64,000 bases of DNA from Zonotrichia leucophrys gambelii (taxonomy: Eukaryota; Chordata; Aves; Passeriformes; Passerellidae): NCBI RefSeq assembly GCF_028769735.1, contig NC_088172.1, positions 89,362,451-89,426,450 on the forward strand. The letters are read 5' to 3'. The position numbers and the translations under genes were made by a program. Below, one piece after another: positions 12,459 to 23,658 of the stretch; the first letter of the stretch is position 1; every line of letters begins with the position of its first letter. The notes under the pieces were generated by a model. The model was not told the origin of the DNA and did no database searches. It saw nothing but the letters and a program-made list of their open reading frames with translations.

Positions 12459-13875
12459 TGTTACGGTTTGACACTGGTGCAATGCCAGTGCCCCCATGAA
12501 AATATATGCTCTCTAGTGTCTGCTGTGAGATGTGACCAGGAATAGAGCAAAGCAGGCTCCAACTTAAAATAAAGAAGAGAAACTTTATCAACCTACAACT
12601 ATATATAAAAAGAAACACATACAGAACTCAGAATGGAAACCTTCCAAAAACATTCCTCCTCCCCCCACCAAGTTTCCAATACATCCATCCCTCAGATCAT
12701 CAACTCTCAGTCCATAACCACCCTTTAGATAATCAGTTCTCAGTTCATCAAGAGGAGAGGAGTCCCTCTTGTGCCATAGGCTTCCCCAGGAAACATAGTT
12801 GAGACCTCATGTGTTTCCGTGTCACCTGTGGCACGGCCCGGAGAACATTTGCCATCGTAATATCTTCCTTCCATGCCCAGTGCTCTCACCACTGCACATG
12901 GACCAGAGCTGCTTCTAGGGTTCCCCTTTAAAGGATGCTTTGCCCAGTTCCAAAAAAAGCACAGTCTCTCGCTTTTGGGACACCTGTCCCCCCCAAATTC
13001 ACCCCCTGGGGCCGAGGGGGCCTCAAGAACAGAGGTCTTCTTCTTCACTGAAGATTGAGGGCACCACCACTCTCCTCATCCGTTGTCCCTGTTCACACAC
13101 TCCTTCACATAACATCATTGCACTCTCTTTGCTCCAAGCCATTGCCTCCCCCTAAATGCAGTCCCTGTGTCACATGAAAAATGGTTCTGTCCATGGCTAT
13201 ACAAGAAAAGTCCAGCCAAAGGCCACTCCATCATCCCTCTCACCTAAGATTCTTCTCCACTTCTCTCGTGGCCCATTTCCTCTTATCTCATCTCTATCTC
13301 TCCTCTCATTCAACTCCAGGAGGATCAGCATTTGTAAGGTTTCCATCATCCAAGAAAAGGGTTAAAAATCTCAGGCTCTGCCTGTCCAGAACTCCCACAG
13401 CTGTCCTGCCAGGTACCTTCTCGCCGCACCCCCTCCTTCTCCTTCTCGGCTGGCTGTGCTATCAAATTTCAAGGTGGCACAACACAGACACCATCTCTCT
13501 CTCTCTCTCTCTCTCTCCCTGTCCCCGGGCGGGGTGGGGGGACGTGTAGCTGCCCGATGCCTCTCTGTGTTCCTCCACCTTTCATCCCACAGGGGCCTTC
13601 CCGTCCCTTCTCTGTCCAAGGCCTGGCCTACCTCACCCGGCCGCATGGCTTCCCCTCCCCGCCCAGCCCGCAGCCGGGCAGGGCAGCTCTGACCTCTTTC
13701 TCCGACAGAACCCAAGAGAGCTTCTCCCTGGGAGTGCTTTGCTTTTAACCCCCTGTGTTCTCAGAAGCATATCCATGTCCTCAGTGGCCACACCAGGTGC
13801 CAGTATTCAAATCTGAGCACCTATTGGTTTGACCACAGCATCCCAAAAAACTCACTTCCTTTTCAAACCAGGACA
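12459..13875 (-). mobile_element. Long solo LTR, minus orientation
   Basis: 1417 bp flanked by CAGGA (12454-12458 and 13876-13880). On the minus strand it opens TGTCCTGGTTTGAAAAGG and closes TGTCAAACCGTAACA. It contains a (TC)n microsatellite at 13494-13517 and a GC-rich segment around 13520-13700. Open frames inside it are LTR shadows. Confidence 0.85.
13494..13517. repeat. (TC)n microsatellite
   Basis: About twelve uninterrupted TC dinucleotides inside the long LTR. Confidence 0.9.
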
Positions 13876-14330
13876 CAGGATCAAAACATCTTTACTTCTG
13901 GGTTATTTTGCCAAAGAGTACTGATGTTCTTGTCCTGAGCTTTCATGGGTATCTTCCACTGTGGTGCTGATGAAGGACACAGAATTCCTCACAAGCACAA
14001 TGTGGCACAGGCAACTTCCATGAACTGAGTGACATTTGGTACATGCAGAGCTTTGTATAAGGAAGTCCTTCAAACAATACAATTGAAATATACAGAATAA
14101 AGAATGGGAGTAAAGGTGACTATTAAGATTTAAGGTGCTGATGCTGCAGCTCTGAAATGGCTTCTAAAACAAGGTAATTTCAATGTGCCTGAATCCAGAG
14201 TAACATATCAAAAAAAGGTTTTGATTTGAAGGAGATTAGGACAGTATTCATGCAGGAGCAGACCTCCTGCGTGTTTAAGTGCACTATGCATTCTGTAGGA
14301 ATGGCTTCACTCTGGCAATGCAGCTGTCAT

Positions 14331-14336
14331 TTTATT
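14331..14336 (-). terminator. Possible poly(A) signal of the minus-strand gene
   Basis: AATAAA on the minus strand, about 215 bases after the inferred stop codon at 14550. The hexamer is common by chance in AT-rich sequence, so this is supported by position only. Confidence 0.35.
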
Positions 14337-14549
14337 TACATAAACATGCATTCAGCCCAAACGATAATGTTTTCTTCCAAAAGTTGCTAAACATCTCCAC
14401 AAAGTGGATTAAAACTATGCAGTCAGCAGTTTTCCTTGATTGTTGACAAAACTCCAAAGCTGAGAGAACAATCAGCAGTTAAAGCACTGCAACATGTTTA
14501 TGTGTGAAATTTGTGAAATCAGGGAGTATAGAAACAAAGTCTTCAAAAA

Positions 14550-14726
14550 TCAAGACTGTTTTGACTTTTGTTGATGGATGAAGATGCTCAGAAGAATTTG
14601 CATAGCTCCCCAGGAGCAGCTCCGATGTGCTGGTTCTCTGAGAGTCAGCTCATTACATCCGTAACAGTGAATGTCACTGATTTCCTTTCTCCAAAATTTA
14701 GAATTGACAAATATGAATGAAATTAA
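14550..14726 (-). CDS. Inferred last coding exon of unrecognised minus-strand gene
   Basis: Acceptor GCGACAGCATTTCAG is followed by 58 codons and a TGA at 14552-14550. The peptide contains FWRKEISDIHCYGCNEL and ends FIHQQKSKQS. Phase 0 agrees with the preceding donor. A possible poly(A) signal lies about 215 bases downstream. Confidence 0.5.
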   Translation of the reverse strand, partial: LISFIFVNSKFWRKEISDIHCYGCNELTLREPAHRSCSWGAMQILLSIFIHQQKSKQS

Positions 14727-14820
14727 CTGAAATGCTGTCGCAAAGATGACAAAAATCAATGAAAAATCCATGAAAATTATTGTTCTGTATTTACTTTAAA
14801 AAAAAATTTTGAATACTTAC

Positions 14821-14939
14821 AAAACGCTCTGGCCAGCTGTTGTTATTAGACATAAAGTGGTTATCACTGTTATCACTGTTGTTATGATGAAAATGAAAAT
14901 GAGCTCCCTGTGTCAATACAAGGCTCAAAACAACATCTT
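14821..14939 (-). CDS. Inferred penultimate exon of unrecognised minus-strand gene
   Basis: Acceptor TTTGTATACTTCAG and consensus donor TTTT|GTAAGTA enclose 39 codons, phase 1 in and 0 out. The other frames are closed. The peptide begins DVVLSLVLTQGAHFHFHH and continues with an Asn/Asp/Ser-rich stretch. Phase fits the final exon at 14550. An exon between this and 25650 is implied by phase (0 out, 1 in). Confidence 0.5.
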
Positions 14940-17734
14940 CTGAAGTATACAAAAAGCCTTGAATAAATATTTCTCTCTTTAAATAAAAAGTCATTGTATA
15001 TTAATAGATAAAAAAATATGTTGTAAATAGATCTGTATCTTAGCCATACAAAATGTTGGATCAATTTTGCAAATGTAAAGGTTTAAAGATTTTAATTCAT
15101 ATAAAATAGTAACAGAGGTGCTTTGGTGCAAACATAAGAAGTGGACGTATGTTTAATATCAGCATGAAAGAATATTTAGAAAATAAAGATCAAATGCATA
15201 AAATTACTGGAAAAATAAAAAACAGTTATTGCCTGAAGTTGGTTGCTTGTTTTTACTTCACTGTCTGTATCTGCTATACCAGGTGGTGACTGTTCATGTC
15301 ATTAAGTTCAAGACAAAGGCGAACTTCAAGTCCTTTACATGTATCTCAGTAAATGTACTTTATTCTCTCAGGTATGTTGGAAGTTACTAAAACAATATTG
15401 CTGGGCTTTGGATTTCTAGGGTTCTCTTTGTTCAGGGAGGTGTTCAGTGGTTATCATTCTGCATTGCTCTGCAATTAAATTTATCTCAGTATACATTTAA
15501 AAAAACAAAAAACCCCCAACTTTGCAAATTTGGAGTGTAGGGACTCAGGTTTAACCTAGCAGCAGTCAAGCTGCCGCTGCAGAAATCAGGGAAGTGGTAC
15601 CCAGGGAGAAGCATTGATCAGGATAATAAGAAAATAACTACAGTACTTGTAAGTTGTTTTCACTAAAGATAAAGGCTGATTCCAACCATATAGAAAAGCA
15701 CTTTCTACAGGCACTCAAAGGTTCATGTAACTACCAAAACCAGCTGATAGCAACATATTTTTTTGTCTTTTTGCAACGGGTTTCCAATTCTTAGCCTGTT
15801 TGCAGGGGTGGCAACTTTATCCAAATAGAAATAAACCTCAGCTGGTTTGCTTTTTCATCCCATATTTTGCCAGCTAGTCTGAAGGATTCCTCCACTTAAA
15901 CCCTTCAGCTTTACAGTGTCCACTCAAATAACATCCCAAAAGCCAAACATTGGTCCTAACCACGGCCAACAAAGCATAAGGATAGGAAGAAATTCTGCAA
16001 CACACAAGACCACTCAAAGCCAATTTTGAGTAGTAACTGGTACCACCACTGCTTATGCTTTCCTATCTTCTCTGCAGGACAAGGCATATTCAGTTGTGAG
16101 CACAGGCTTTGGATGTCTAGAAAGCAGGGATTACCACACTGAGTTTTCCAAACTTGATTCTACTATTTTCCAATCCTCTATGCTAGAAAATTACTTTTTC
16201 AAAGAACTGCACAGGCCCAGCAAAAGGCAGAGGACTGCAGGATGTGGGCTGCTATGGTAGAGGCTGTGAGAATCCATTCTCAGTAGTAGAAAACCCCCAA
16301 AAAACAAACAAACCAAAATCCTTCTTAATGACTACACAAATTTGAAGATAAGACAAGATTCTCTTTTAGTTATAGCAACTTTATCCCACTAACATCAGAA
16401 CAAAATTGATTCACCTCTACAACCTAGCCTTTTTATGGCAATCCATCAAAATGAGGTAGTAATTTATAAAGGCCCTTTATAATACTGTAGTAGCAGAGTC
16501 CCTAGGTCCTGAGAATCAGATGTCATGCACATACAAATAAGCACAAAATCCCCTCAAGTACCAACATCTTTATCATCCAAGTGTACAAAGAGATAGCAGG
16601 GCTGAGTAAAAATAAAACCATGATCAGCCTACAGCTGTCCATCCTGCTCATGGGTTTTGATCAGAAAAGTAACTGAGGTGCCTGAATATTTTTAAGAACT
16701 GACATGTAATCTTGATATATATGTGAGAGTTGAAAGCAGAATTGGAAAAAAATTGATTTTGGCAAGGGGACATGTTCAACAATGGAAATTTTAATATTTG
16801 TGAACTTAAGTTGCATGGGATTGTCTTTAGACTAAAATATGCTATGGTCCTACAGGCTATGTTTTTTGAGAATTAAATTCATCATTGAAGTAGTATTTTT
16901 ATATAAGCTTTTTGAAGAAGGATAATGAATATATTTTGTTAAATTATTAATCATAGAAATAATTTGTCTTTTTACTTGTATAAAGGATTACATGGAATGG
17001 TACTACCTGAGTTTTAGCCAGATTTCAGAACTCCTCCCACATCCAGTGAGCAGTCAGGCAAGGCCATATGACTGAAAAGAGCAACACAGAGTCAACACTT
17101 GGCAAAAGAATCTACTAGTGGTAGATTCAGGCAAATTATCTACGGGCCACACCTTATTCCAAAGGGAAAAACTGCTAGGGCAGATAGCCTAGCTGTTACA
17201 CATCACCCAAACTGTGCTAAACCTGCAGGGGTCAGAACTGGCCCTATGGCAGAAAGGGTAATTATGAAATGGCACATATTTTATAACTGGGTTTGTTCCC
17301 AAGTGATGTACACAGAGCAGCACAGACAACTTGGTAATTTTTTCTCCTTTTATTTGCTATAAATCAGAATTACACCATCCTTTGATTTATGTTGTTGTTG
17401 GTGGGGTTTTTTTGGTTTTGTTTTAGTTTTGGTGTCTTGGGTCTTGGGAGGTTTTCCTGTTTTCTTGTTGCTGTTGTTGGGGTTTTGGGGTTTTTGGTTT
17501 ATTTTGTTTTTTTTTTTAAACAAGAATGCAGAAGGCTGAGAAGGAATATGAAGAACTTGTTTCTATGAAATAATATTATCTAATCAGAGGAATGAAAGGA
17601 AGTCCATAGCAAATAAACAATTTAGTGATTTCTTATTAAGGTCACAGAAATTTTCTTCATGTGGCATAATACTGACTGCAAGGAAGCCTTGCAGTAACCC
17701 ACTAAATTCAGTATTATTACAGTGCTGCCACCCA
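14940..17734. other. Inferred intron sequence
   Basis: Lies between the inferred exons at 14821 and 25650 of the minus-strand gene, 5' of the provirus on the plus strand. A phase-bridging exon is expected somewhere in this intron or beyond the provirus. A minus-strand acceptor TGTCCTGCAG near 16075 is one weak candidate. Confidence 0.35.
17385..17520. repeat. G/T-rich low-complexity tract
   Basis: TTGTTG, GGTTTT and TTTTGTTTT motifs dominate, with no coding sequence. Confidence 0.75.
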
Positions 17735-17881
17735 AGTATCCTAATACTGAGTTTATCAGATGTTCCTGGTGGTCGAGGACCCCAGCCAGTGGCTGAACCG
17801 TGATCTTGCCTGCCGATGGCAGAGGTGGGGCGCAGCCGCTCCTGACACGTGCCAATGGTCTCCCGCGATCAGTACGCAAAG
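17735..17881 (+). repeat. Remnant of the provirus 5' LTR (3' end only)
   Basis: This block aligns with 24430-24586, the end of the 3' LTR: both share TTCCTGGTGGTC, CCCCAGCCAGTG, TGCCTGCC and GCAGAGGTGGGG in register. No U3 or poly(A) portion is seen upstream, so most of the 5' LTR has been deleted or replaced. A primer-binding site is not convincing directly after it. Confidence 0.65.
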
Positions 17882-17999
17882 ACTTCGGCTTTGTGAATAT
17901 GCCAGTGGCTGGGAAGGATCCAACTGGGGTACCCTGGGTGTTGGGTGGAGGCACTCCCACAGTTTAGGGAAGGCATAGCATGCAACATTCCCATAATCC

Positions 18000-19330
18000 C
18001 TTGCTCCCTTGCCCGTTACCTAGAATCACAAAATGGTGGGTACCGCATGGCTTGTTCCCATCTTGTGGTTCTCCTTCTACTTTCCATAATCCCTTTCTGC
18101 CTTGTTCCCTTCCCCTGTCCCAAAACCCTCAATTGTGCTCTGGCTTTTCCTCTTCCAATCCTCAAAATACCCTAGCATTGCCCCTGTATCTCCCTCTGCT
18201 CCTCCCCCTGATCAAACCACTGCCCCTATTGATGCTTCTGCTCCCTGCCTTGGCTCTGCCTCTCACCCTTCGGGGCCATCCCTCCCACCTCCGGTTTCCC
18301 ACACGCCTCCCTCCAGTTCCCACAGTACTGTGGAAGAAAGGAACGACAAAGTGGAGGACCAGATGTTGGATGACAGCAACCCAGTCATCTTTGCAGCACC
18401 TGTTTCTTACAGTGCTAGGGGCAAGTGTCCCAAGTGGGCACCTTTTCCCTACAACAACATCAAAGAATAATTCAAAACCCAGAAGGAGGTTGATCGGTCA
18501 AGTGAATATTTTAAAGGATTTATAAGGACTACTCTTTCAGCAAATGTCCTAGTTCCTGGGGATCTGAAAGAAATATTTTCCAGCCTATGTGGTCCATCAG
18601 AATAAAGGTTGTGGATAAAAGCCTGGCGGGAACAGCTCCTCAACCTCCTTCCGACTTTATGGGGCGATGAAGAAATGGCAAATGACAAAGATGACAAACC
18701 CCTTTGTATAAGACATCTTGTGGGGGAAGATGAGTGGGAGCAACCCACAACTCAGGCTGAAAAAATTCCTAAAGCAGTCTTAGAAATAAAGAAGAGGCAG
18801 AAAAAGAAGCTTTTAATCTCCTACCCACTAAAGATCCTTTGCCCATTCTTGTCTCTTTAAAACAGAGACCCGATTAAGCATTTCTAGATTTTGTAGACAG
18901 GGTCAGAAAAGTTGTAGGAAGGAGAATTCCCAGATCAAATGCCGAAGATGACATCATCATAGACCTCGTAACTAAAGGTGCATGTGAAGACTGCAAAAGA
19001 GTCATCCTCAGCCTTCCTTCATCCCTACCACCATCGCTACACTTAATCACAGAAGAATGCACCAGGAGGGCAAGACTTCCTTAAGTAGAAGCACTGAAAA
19101 GTCACCATCTGAGAATGGGCAACAGCAGCAGCAGACACTCAACTACCTCCCATCTCACCACAAGTGTCAAGACTATATCCCTACTTTCACTGCAAGCAGA
19201 AGGGACATTTTATAAGGGACTGTCCCTATCTGGGGAAAGCCCCCCCAATTCCACCAAGAAGGAGGGGGGAAACTAGCATGAGGAAAATAGCCAGTAAAAA
19301 AACTAGAGCGTGAGTGTGGTACTGCTCCAT
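18000..19330 (+). pseudogene. gag: Decayed gag of the class II provirus
   Basis: Gag would encode the structural polyprotein. Seen here are a Pro/Ser-rich stretch (18100-18330), capsid-like segments in different frames (for example KVVDKSLAG, about 18607, and a C-terminal segment with RRIPRSNAEDDIIIDLV around 18930), and one nucleocapsid zinc knuckle at 19182-19223. The matrix portion is not recognisable. Stops and frameshifts interrupt every frame, so no Gag can be made. The first knuckle cysteine is a tyrosine codon (TAC). Confidence 0.75.
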
Positions 19331-19342
19331 GCAATAAAATAA

Positions 19343-20029
19343 ATGGGGCAGGGTGCGGGTGGCTTGTTTTCCACCCAGGACGTGACCGAGTCTTTTAGGC
19401 TATACCTTACCCAATCTGTGACTTTTACCAGCTCAAACTGGAAAGAACTTTACGTGGACAAGGAGCTGAAAATCACATTCTGCAAACAGGTCCAGTCTTG
19501 CTACAGGCAGGGATGTGAGTACCTTGTCGTAGGGGACACAAAGCATACACCCTGTGAGATCGAGATTGCACCGGGACTTCTACCACCTATCCTGGAGTGT
19601 CTTGTTCTCGTGGCATGCTGTGTCCATCCCCTCCTCTTCCTACCAAAGGGCCAGGTCATCACCCAGGCCATTCCAGTGCCACAATGTTTATGGGATGACT
19701 TGGACCTTTCAGTTTACTACACTGAAGTGGTAGGAGAGGAGAAACCCCTTATATGGTACAGCCTTAAAAGCAAGGGGCACAACATCCATCTTCAAGAGAT
19801 GATAAACACTGGGGCAGACATGATGGTCATTCCACTGCAAAAATGGCCATCACAGTGGGAATTGCAGGATGTAGACTGCAAGATTTTAGGTGTAGGGGGC
19901 ACAAAATTTGGAAAACAATCAAAAAGCATCATGCAAATTATGGGGCCGAATGAGCAATTAGCAAATATATGCCTATTTGTATTGAACACCAAGTTTACCC
20001 TATGGTGGAGAAATTACATGTCCCAATGA
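19343..20029 (+). pseudogene. pro: dUTPase-like / protease segment of the provirus
   Basis: A 228-codon open frame. The first half resembles the dUTPase-derived region of avian class II elements (LPKGQVITQAIP). The second half is a retroviral aspartic protease with the flap-side motif GVGGTKFGKQSK. The active-site triad at 19805 reads Asn-Thr-Gly instead of Asp-Thr-Gly, so the protease should be dead. It overlaps the start of the RT frame. Confidence 0.8.
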
Positions 20030-20990
20030 GAGGCCAAATTAAAACTGTCGACCCCTCAGGATTTTTAACTGCCTCCACTGAGAAAGAGCACCCTACTCAG
20101 AAGTTAAATTGGCTAACTGAAACACCAGTCTTGGTAGATCAGTGGCCACTCAATAAACAGAAATTAAAAGCGCTCAATCAACTTGTGGAGAAACAGTTGG
20201 TCAAAGGACACATTGTAGAGACCAACAGCACTTGGAACTCCCCGGTATTCATTATCAAAAACCTGGGGAAGTACAAGTGGCAGCTCCTTCATGATTTGAG
20301 AAAAATTAATGATGTAATTGAACACATGGGGTGTCTCCAGCTGGGTATGATATCCCCCTCGATGCTCCCTCAAAATTGACAGTTGGCAGTCTTTGACATC
20401 AAAGATTGCTTTTTTTAAATTCCCCTACACCCAGTGGGTGTGCCACATTTTGCCTTCTCCGTTCCTTCCATCAACTGAGAGGTCCCAGTGCGATGCTACC
20501 ATTGGTGTGTTCTTCTTGAAGGAAGGAAGAACTCCCCAACCACCTGCCAATGGTATGTTGCCCCAGTGCATGCCAAAGCAGGAGAGTGCATCATCTATCA
20601 TTACATGGATGATGTACTTGTATGTGCCCTCGATGACAACACACACAGGTTCTTGATGATACTCTTACTGCTTTGTCAGTGGCAGGATTTGAGTTAAATA
20701 GTGAAAAAGTGCAGAGGCAGCTGCCATGGAGATATTTAGGCCTTGAAATCACCAGCCGCACTATAACACCACAGCAGTTGGTGATCAAAGATGAGCCTAA
20801 AACCCTGTGACATCTCCAACAGCTGTGTGGAACCCTAAACTGGCTGAGGCCTTGGTTGGGCCTAACGATTGGTGATCTATGTCCTCTTCAATTTGTTAAA
20901 AGGAGGGGAGGAGATGGATGCCCTGAGGACATTAACCCAGGAGGCACGAGCTGCATTAGAAAGGATCCAATTAGCATTGGAAAATTGGCA
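19969..20990 (+). pseudogene. pol: Decayed reverse transcriptase domain of pol
   Basis: RNA-dependent DNA polymerase remnant. Palm motifs seen are a motif A segment FDIKDCFF (around 20392, in frame after a TGA) and YMDD at 20602-20613. The domain is split over at least three frames (19969-20379, 20393 onward, 20488-20697) with stop codons between. It could not produce enzyme. Confidence 0.85.
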
Positions 20991-22259
20991 GGCCCACTGC
21001 TGCCAACCTGAACTCCCTTTCAATTTCATCATTTTAGGGTAATGGCTGAACTTGCATGCATTGATTTTTCAGTGAGATAGAGGTCAGAGGGACCCCCTCT
21101 TGATCATAGAGTGGGTGTTCCTTGGCCACAGTCTGTCCATGAGCATCACTTGGCTGCAAGAACTGATGGTTCAGCTGGTTTGTAAGGCAAGGGCACATGT
21201 GCTGTTTCTTGCAAGGTGTGATTTTGCATGCATTCACTTACCAATTTGGCTGTCTGTACGCTGGCAGTTTATATACAGACACAAACAGGATGGGACAACT
21301 GGAATCAGCGTCGTGAGCGGTTTATTTCAACACCAGTCTCATTACATTGTTATGACAATGGAGACAGAAGACGTGAACAGCTCACTGACCCAAACAGCAT
21401 GCTAAGGAGACTTAATGTTACAACATTCCATAAGACAATCTCAGTCTAAGTTTCAGCCAATCACATAGGGCAAAAGTATATTGACAGTAGTTCTATCCAA
21501 CCATATGAAGCACACGCAGCTGTGGTTAAAACAATAGCAACCTATTCTCTTATACAATGGTTCGTTTATAAAAGACAAAGCACAGAGCTCTATTCATAAT
21601 TAACCTTCTAAAATATACACTAAATAACCTTGTTGCAACTTAGAAAGCCCATCTACATAGTTCTTATTGTTGTATTTCCCATGTCTTCGCTACAGCTTAG
21701 AAAACTTTTCTGCTGCCTTAGCACTGTTCACAAATCTGCTGTCTGAGGCCTGGTTTTTTTACCACTTTCCTAAAAACTTCTGATTTTTATAGATTCCCAC
21801 ACTGTCCACCAGAAGATTAAATAATGAGACTTTGAAACATCTACTGGAAGAGAATGAGAACCTCCAGTTTGCCCTAGAAGTTACCCTGGGAAATTGACTA
21901 TTCACCAACCTGGTCATAAACTGTTTAATAGTGAATTCCATCTAGTGCCAAAAGAAATTCAAAGTTGTAAGCTACTTAAGGCTCTAACCATTTTCACCCA
22001 TGTGTCCAGGGGTTCCCACAAGTCTGTAATGACTTGGAAGGACCCCCAGACTCAGTGGTGGGAAACCGATGTCAAGATCATTGAAGGCTCCCCTCATTTA
22101 GCTGAGTTGGACATTGTCATTAGAGTCTTTGAAAAATTTCCCAAAACTATTAACAGCATAACTGATTCGGCTTACGTGGCAGGGGTGGTGTTTAGGGCCA
22201 AGCATGTGGTGCTCAAAGAAGTCTCTAACCTCGTGATTTACAAATTGCTTTCAAGATGA
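20991..22259 (+). pseudogene. pol: RT connection and RNase H remnant of pol, split by an LTR
   Basis: The left part (to 21250) holds the connection segment with IIEWVFLGH and KARAHVL. The right part (from 21807) continues it and contains an RNase H-like domain with SPHLAELDIVI and TDSAYVAG. The first RNase H aspartate position is His in this copy (THVS). A 547-bp solo LTR lies between the two parts. Confidence 0.75.
21255..21801 (-). mobile_element. Solo LTR nested in the provirus pol
   Basis: 547 bp flanked by perfect 5-bp duplications CTGTC (21250-21254 and 21802-21806). On the minus strand it begins TGTGGGAATC and ends GCGTACA, with AATAAA in GAAATAAACCGCTC about 80 bases before its end. 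The pol reading resumes on the other side. It is a separate, later insertion than the host provirus. Confidence 0.85.
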
Positions 22260-23279
22260 GTACAGCTGGTTTCCACTGAAAGCAACCTTTTTACATCATG
22301 CATGTGAGATCACACTCTGATCTCCCAGGTTTCATTGCAGAGGGCAACCGCAGAGCCTTGGCCTGCACCGTTGCAGCTGGCTGACCAAGGCAACACCTTC
22401 CATCAGGCCAAACTTAGCCATCAGCAGTTCATCAGATGTGCCTGGTCTGGTTCCGCCAATTACATCTACCATGTGATCAGGCCAGAGCTATTGTGGCCAC
22501 ATGCCCACAATGCCAGTAGGCCCACATTACCATCACTGGAGGCAGGGGTAAACCCCAGAGGTCTCCAAAATTGTGAAATCTGGCAGACTGGTGTAACCCA
22601 TGTGCCCCAGTTTGGCAGATCTAAATATATTCTTGTTAGTGTGGATACCTTTTCTGGTACAGTCAATGCCTCAGCCCACACATGGGAGAAGGCAATGGAT
22701 GCACAGAAACACCTAATACAGGCCTTCTCCATGTGTGGGGTTCCAAAAGTCATTAAGACTGACAATGGGCCAGCCTATGTCTCCAGAGCATTCAGTGATT
22801 TCCTGCTTGAATGTGGAATTGAACATTGAACCAAAATTCCATACTCCCCCAGCATCCAAGCAATAATAGAGAGAACTCATCAGAACCTGAAACGAATCCT
22901 AGAACACCAGAGGGCTGATGCCAAAGTATTATCCCCCCAGCTCAGGCCTTCAAAGGCACTGCTCAGCCTCAGCTTCTTGAACTGTTCATTTGAAAGTATA
23001 AACCTGCCAGTAGTGGGACACTTTAACCAAAAACACATGTTAGAGTTCAAAGAAAAACCGTTTGTTAATAAAAGGTCCCGAGTCGCAGCAAATCCAAGGG
23101 CCCTTCAACCTGATCACTTGGGGGAGTGGGTACGCTTGGGTGTCCACACCCTCTGGTACAAAGTGGATCCCGTGCAAGTGGGTCAGGCCATACCTGTTAG
23201 CAGAGAAAGAAAAAGACCACCACACTATCACCCCATCACCATTGGAGGACCCAGCTGATGTGGCTGTAGCCTCCAACTG
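22260..23279 (+). pseudogene. pol: Decayed integrase domain of pol
   Basis: Integrase remnant, with the N-terminal His-rich finger (HVRSH, about 22300), core motifs VDTFSG (about 22645) and KTDNGPAY (about 22758) and the glutamate segment AIIERTHQNLK (about 22861), then a C-terminal segment with WIPCKWVRPYLL (about 23164-23199). A stop at 22829 and frameshifts interrupt it. Its end lies only 380 bp before the 3' LTR. Confidence 0.8.
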
Positions 23280-23644
23280 AAAGAAGAAAAAGGAACAAGA
23301 AGACTCAGAACTCCATATTTCTTTTCTTTATTCCCTAATGAAAGTTATTGTTAAGTTTCCCTAATATGTTTTCCTTCTTTAATGTTCAAGTGACATCTGT
23401 ACCAGACAACATGTAGAAAAAAATGGGATTTGTCCAGATGGATGTCATCTGTCATCAAAGACATTTGTTTGGTTGTCTTAATTCTGTTTTTTATTTCTGT
23501 TGTTACTGGTGTTTGTAAAAAACTGTTTGTTAAAAGTGTTACCAACTCCAAAAACCCTCTCCCCCTCAGCAATAGTGAGAAGAATCTGAAGTTTAATTAA
23601 CTGCCATTGCCATCATCCCCTTAACGCTATCATAAAAATTAAAC

Positions 23645-23656
23645 AAAAAAGAAGGA
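23645..23656 (+). other. Polypurine tract
   Basis: A purine run (AAAAAAGAAGGA) directly before the TG that opens the 3' LTR, as expected for the plus-strand primer of reverse transcription. Confidence 0.65.
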
Positions 23657-23658
23657 AT

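Noticed and set aside
13181..13715. Overlapping frames of 122 and 114 codons
   Set aside because: They lie in the long LTR and run through the TC microsatellite.
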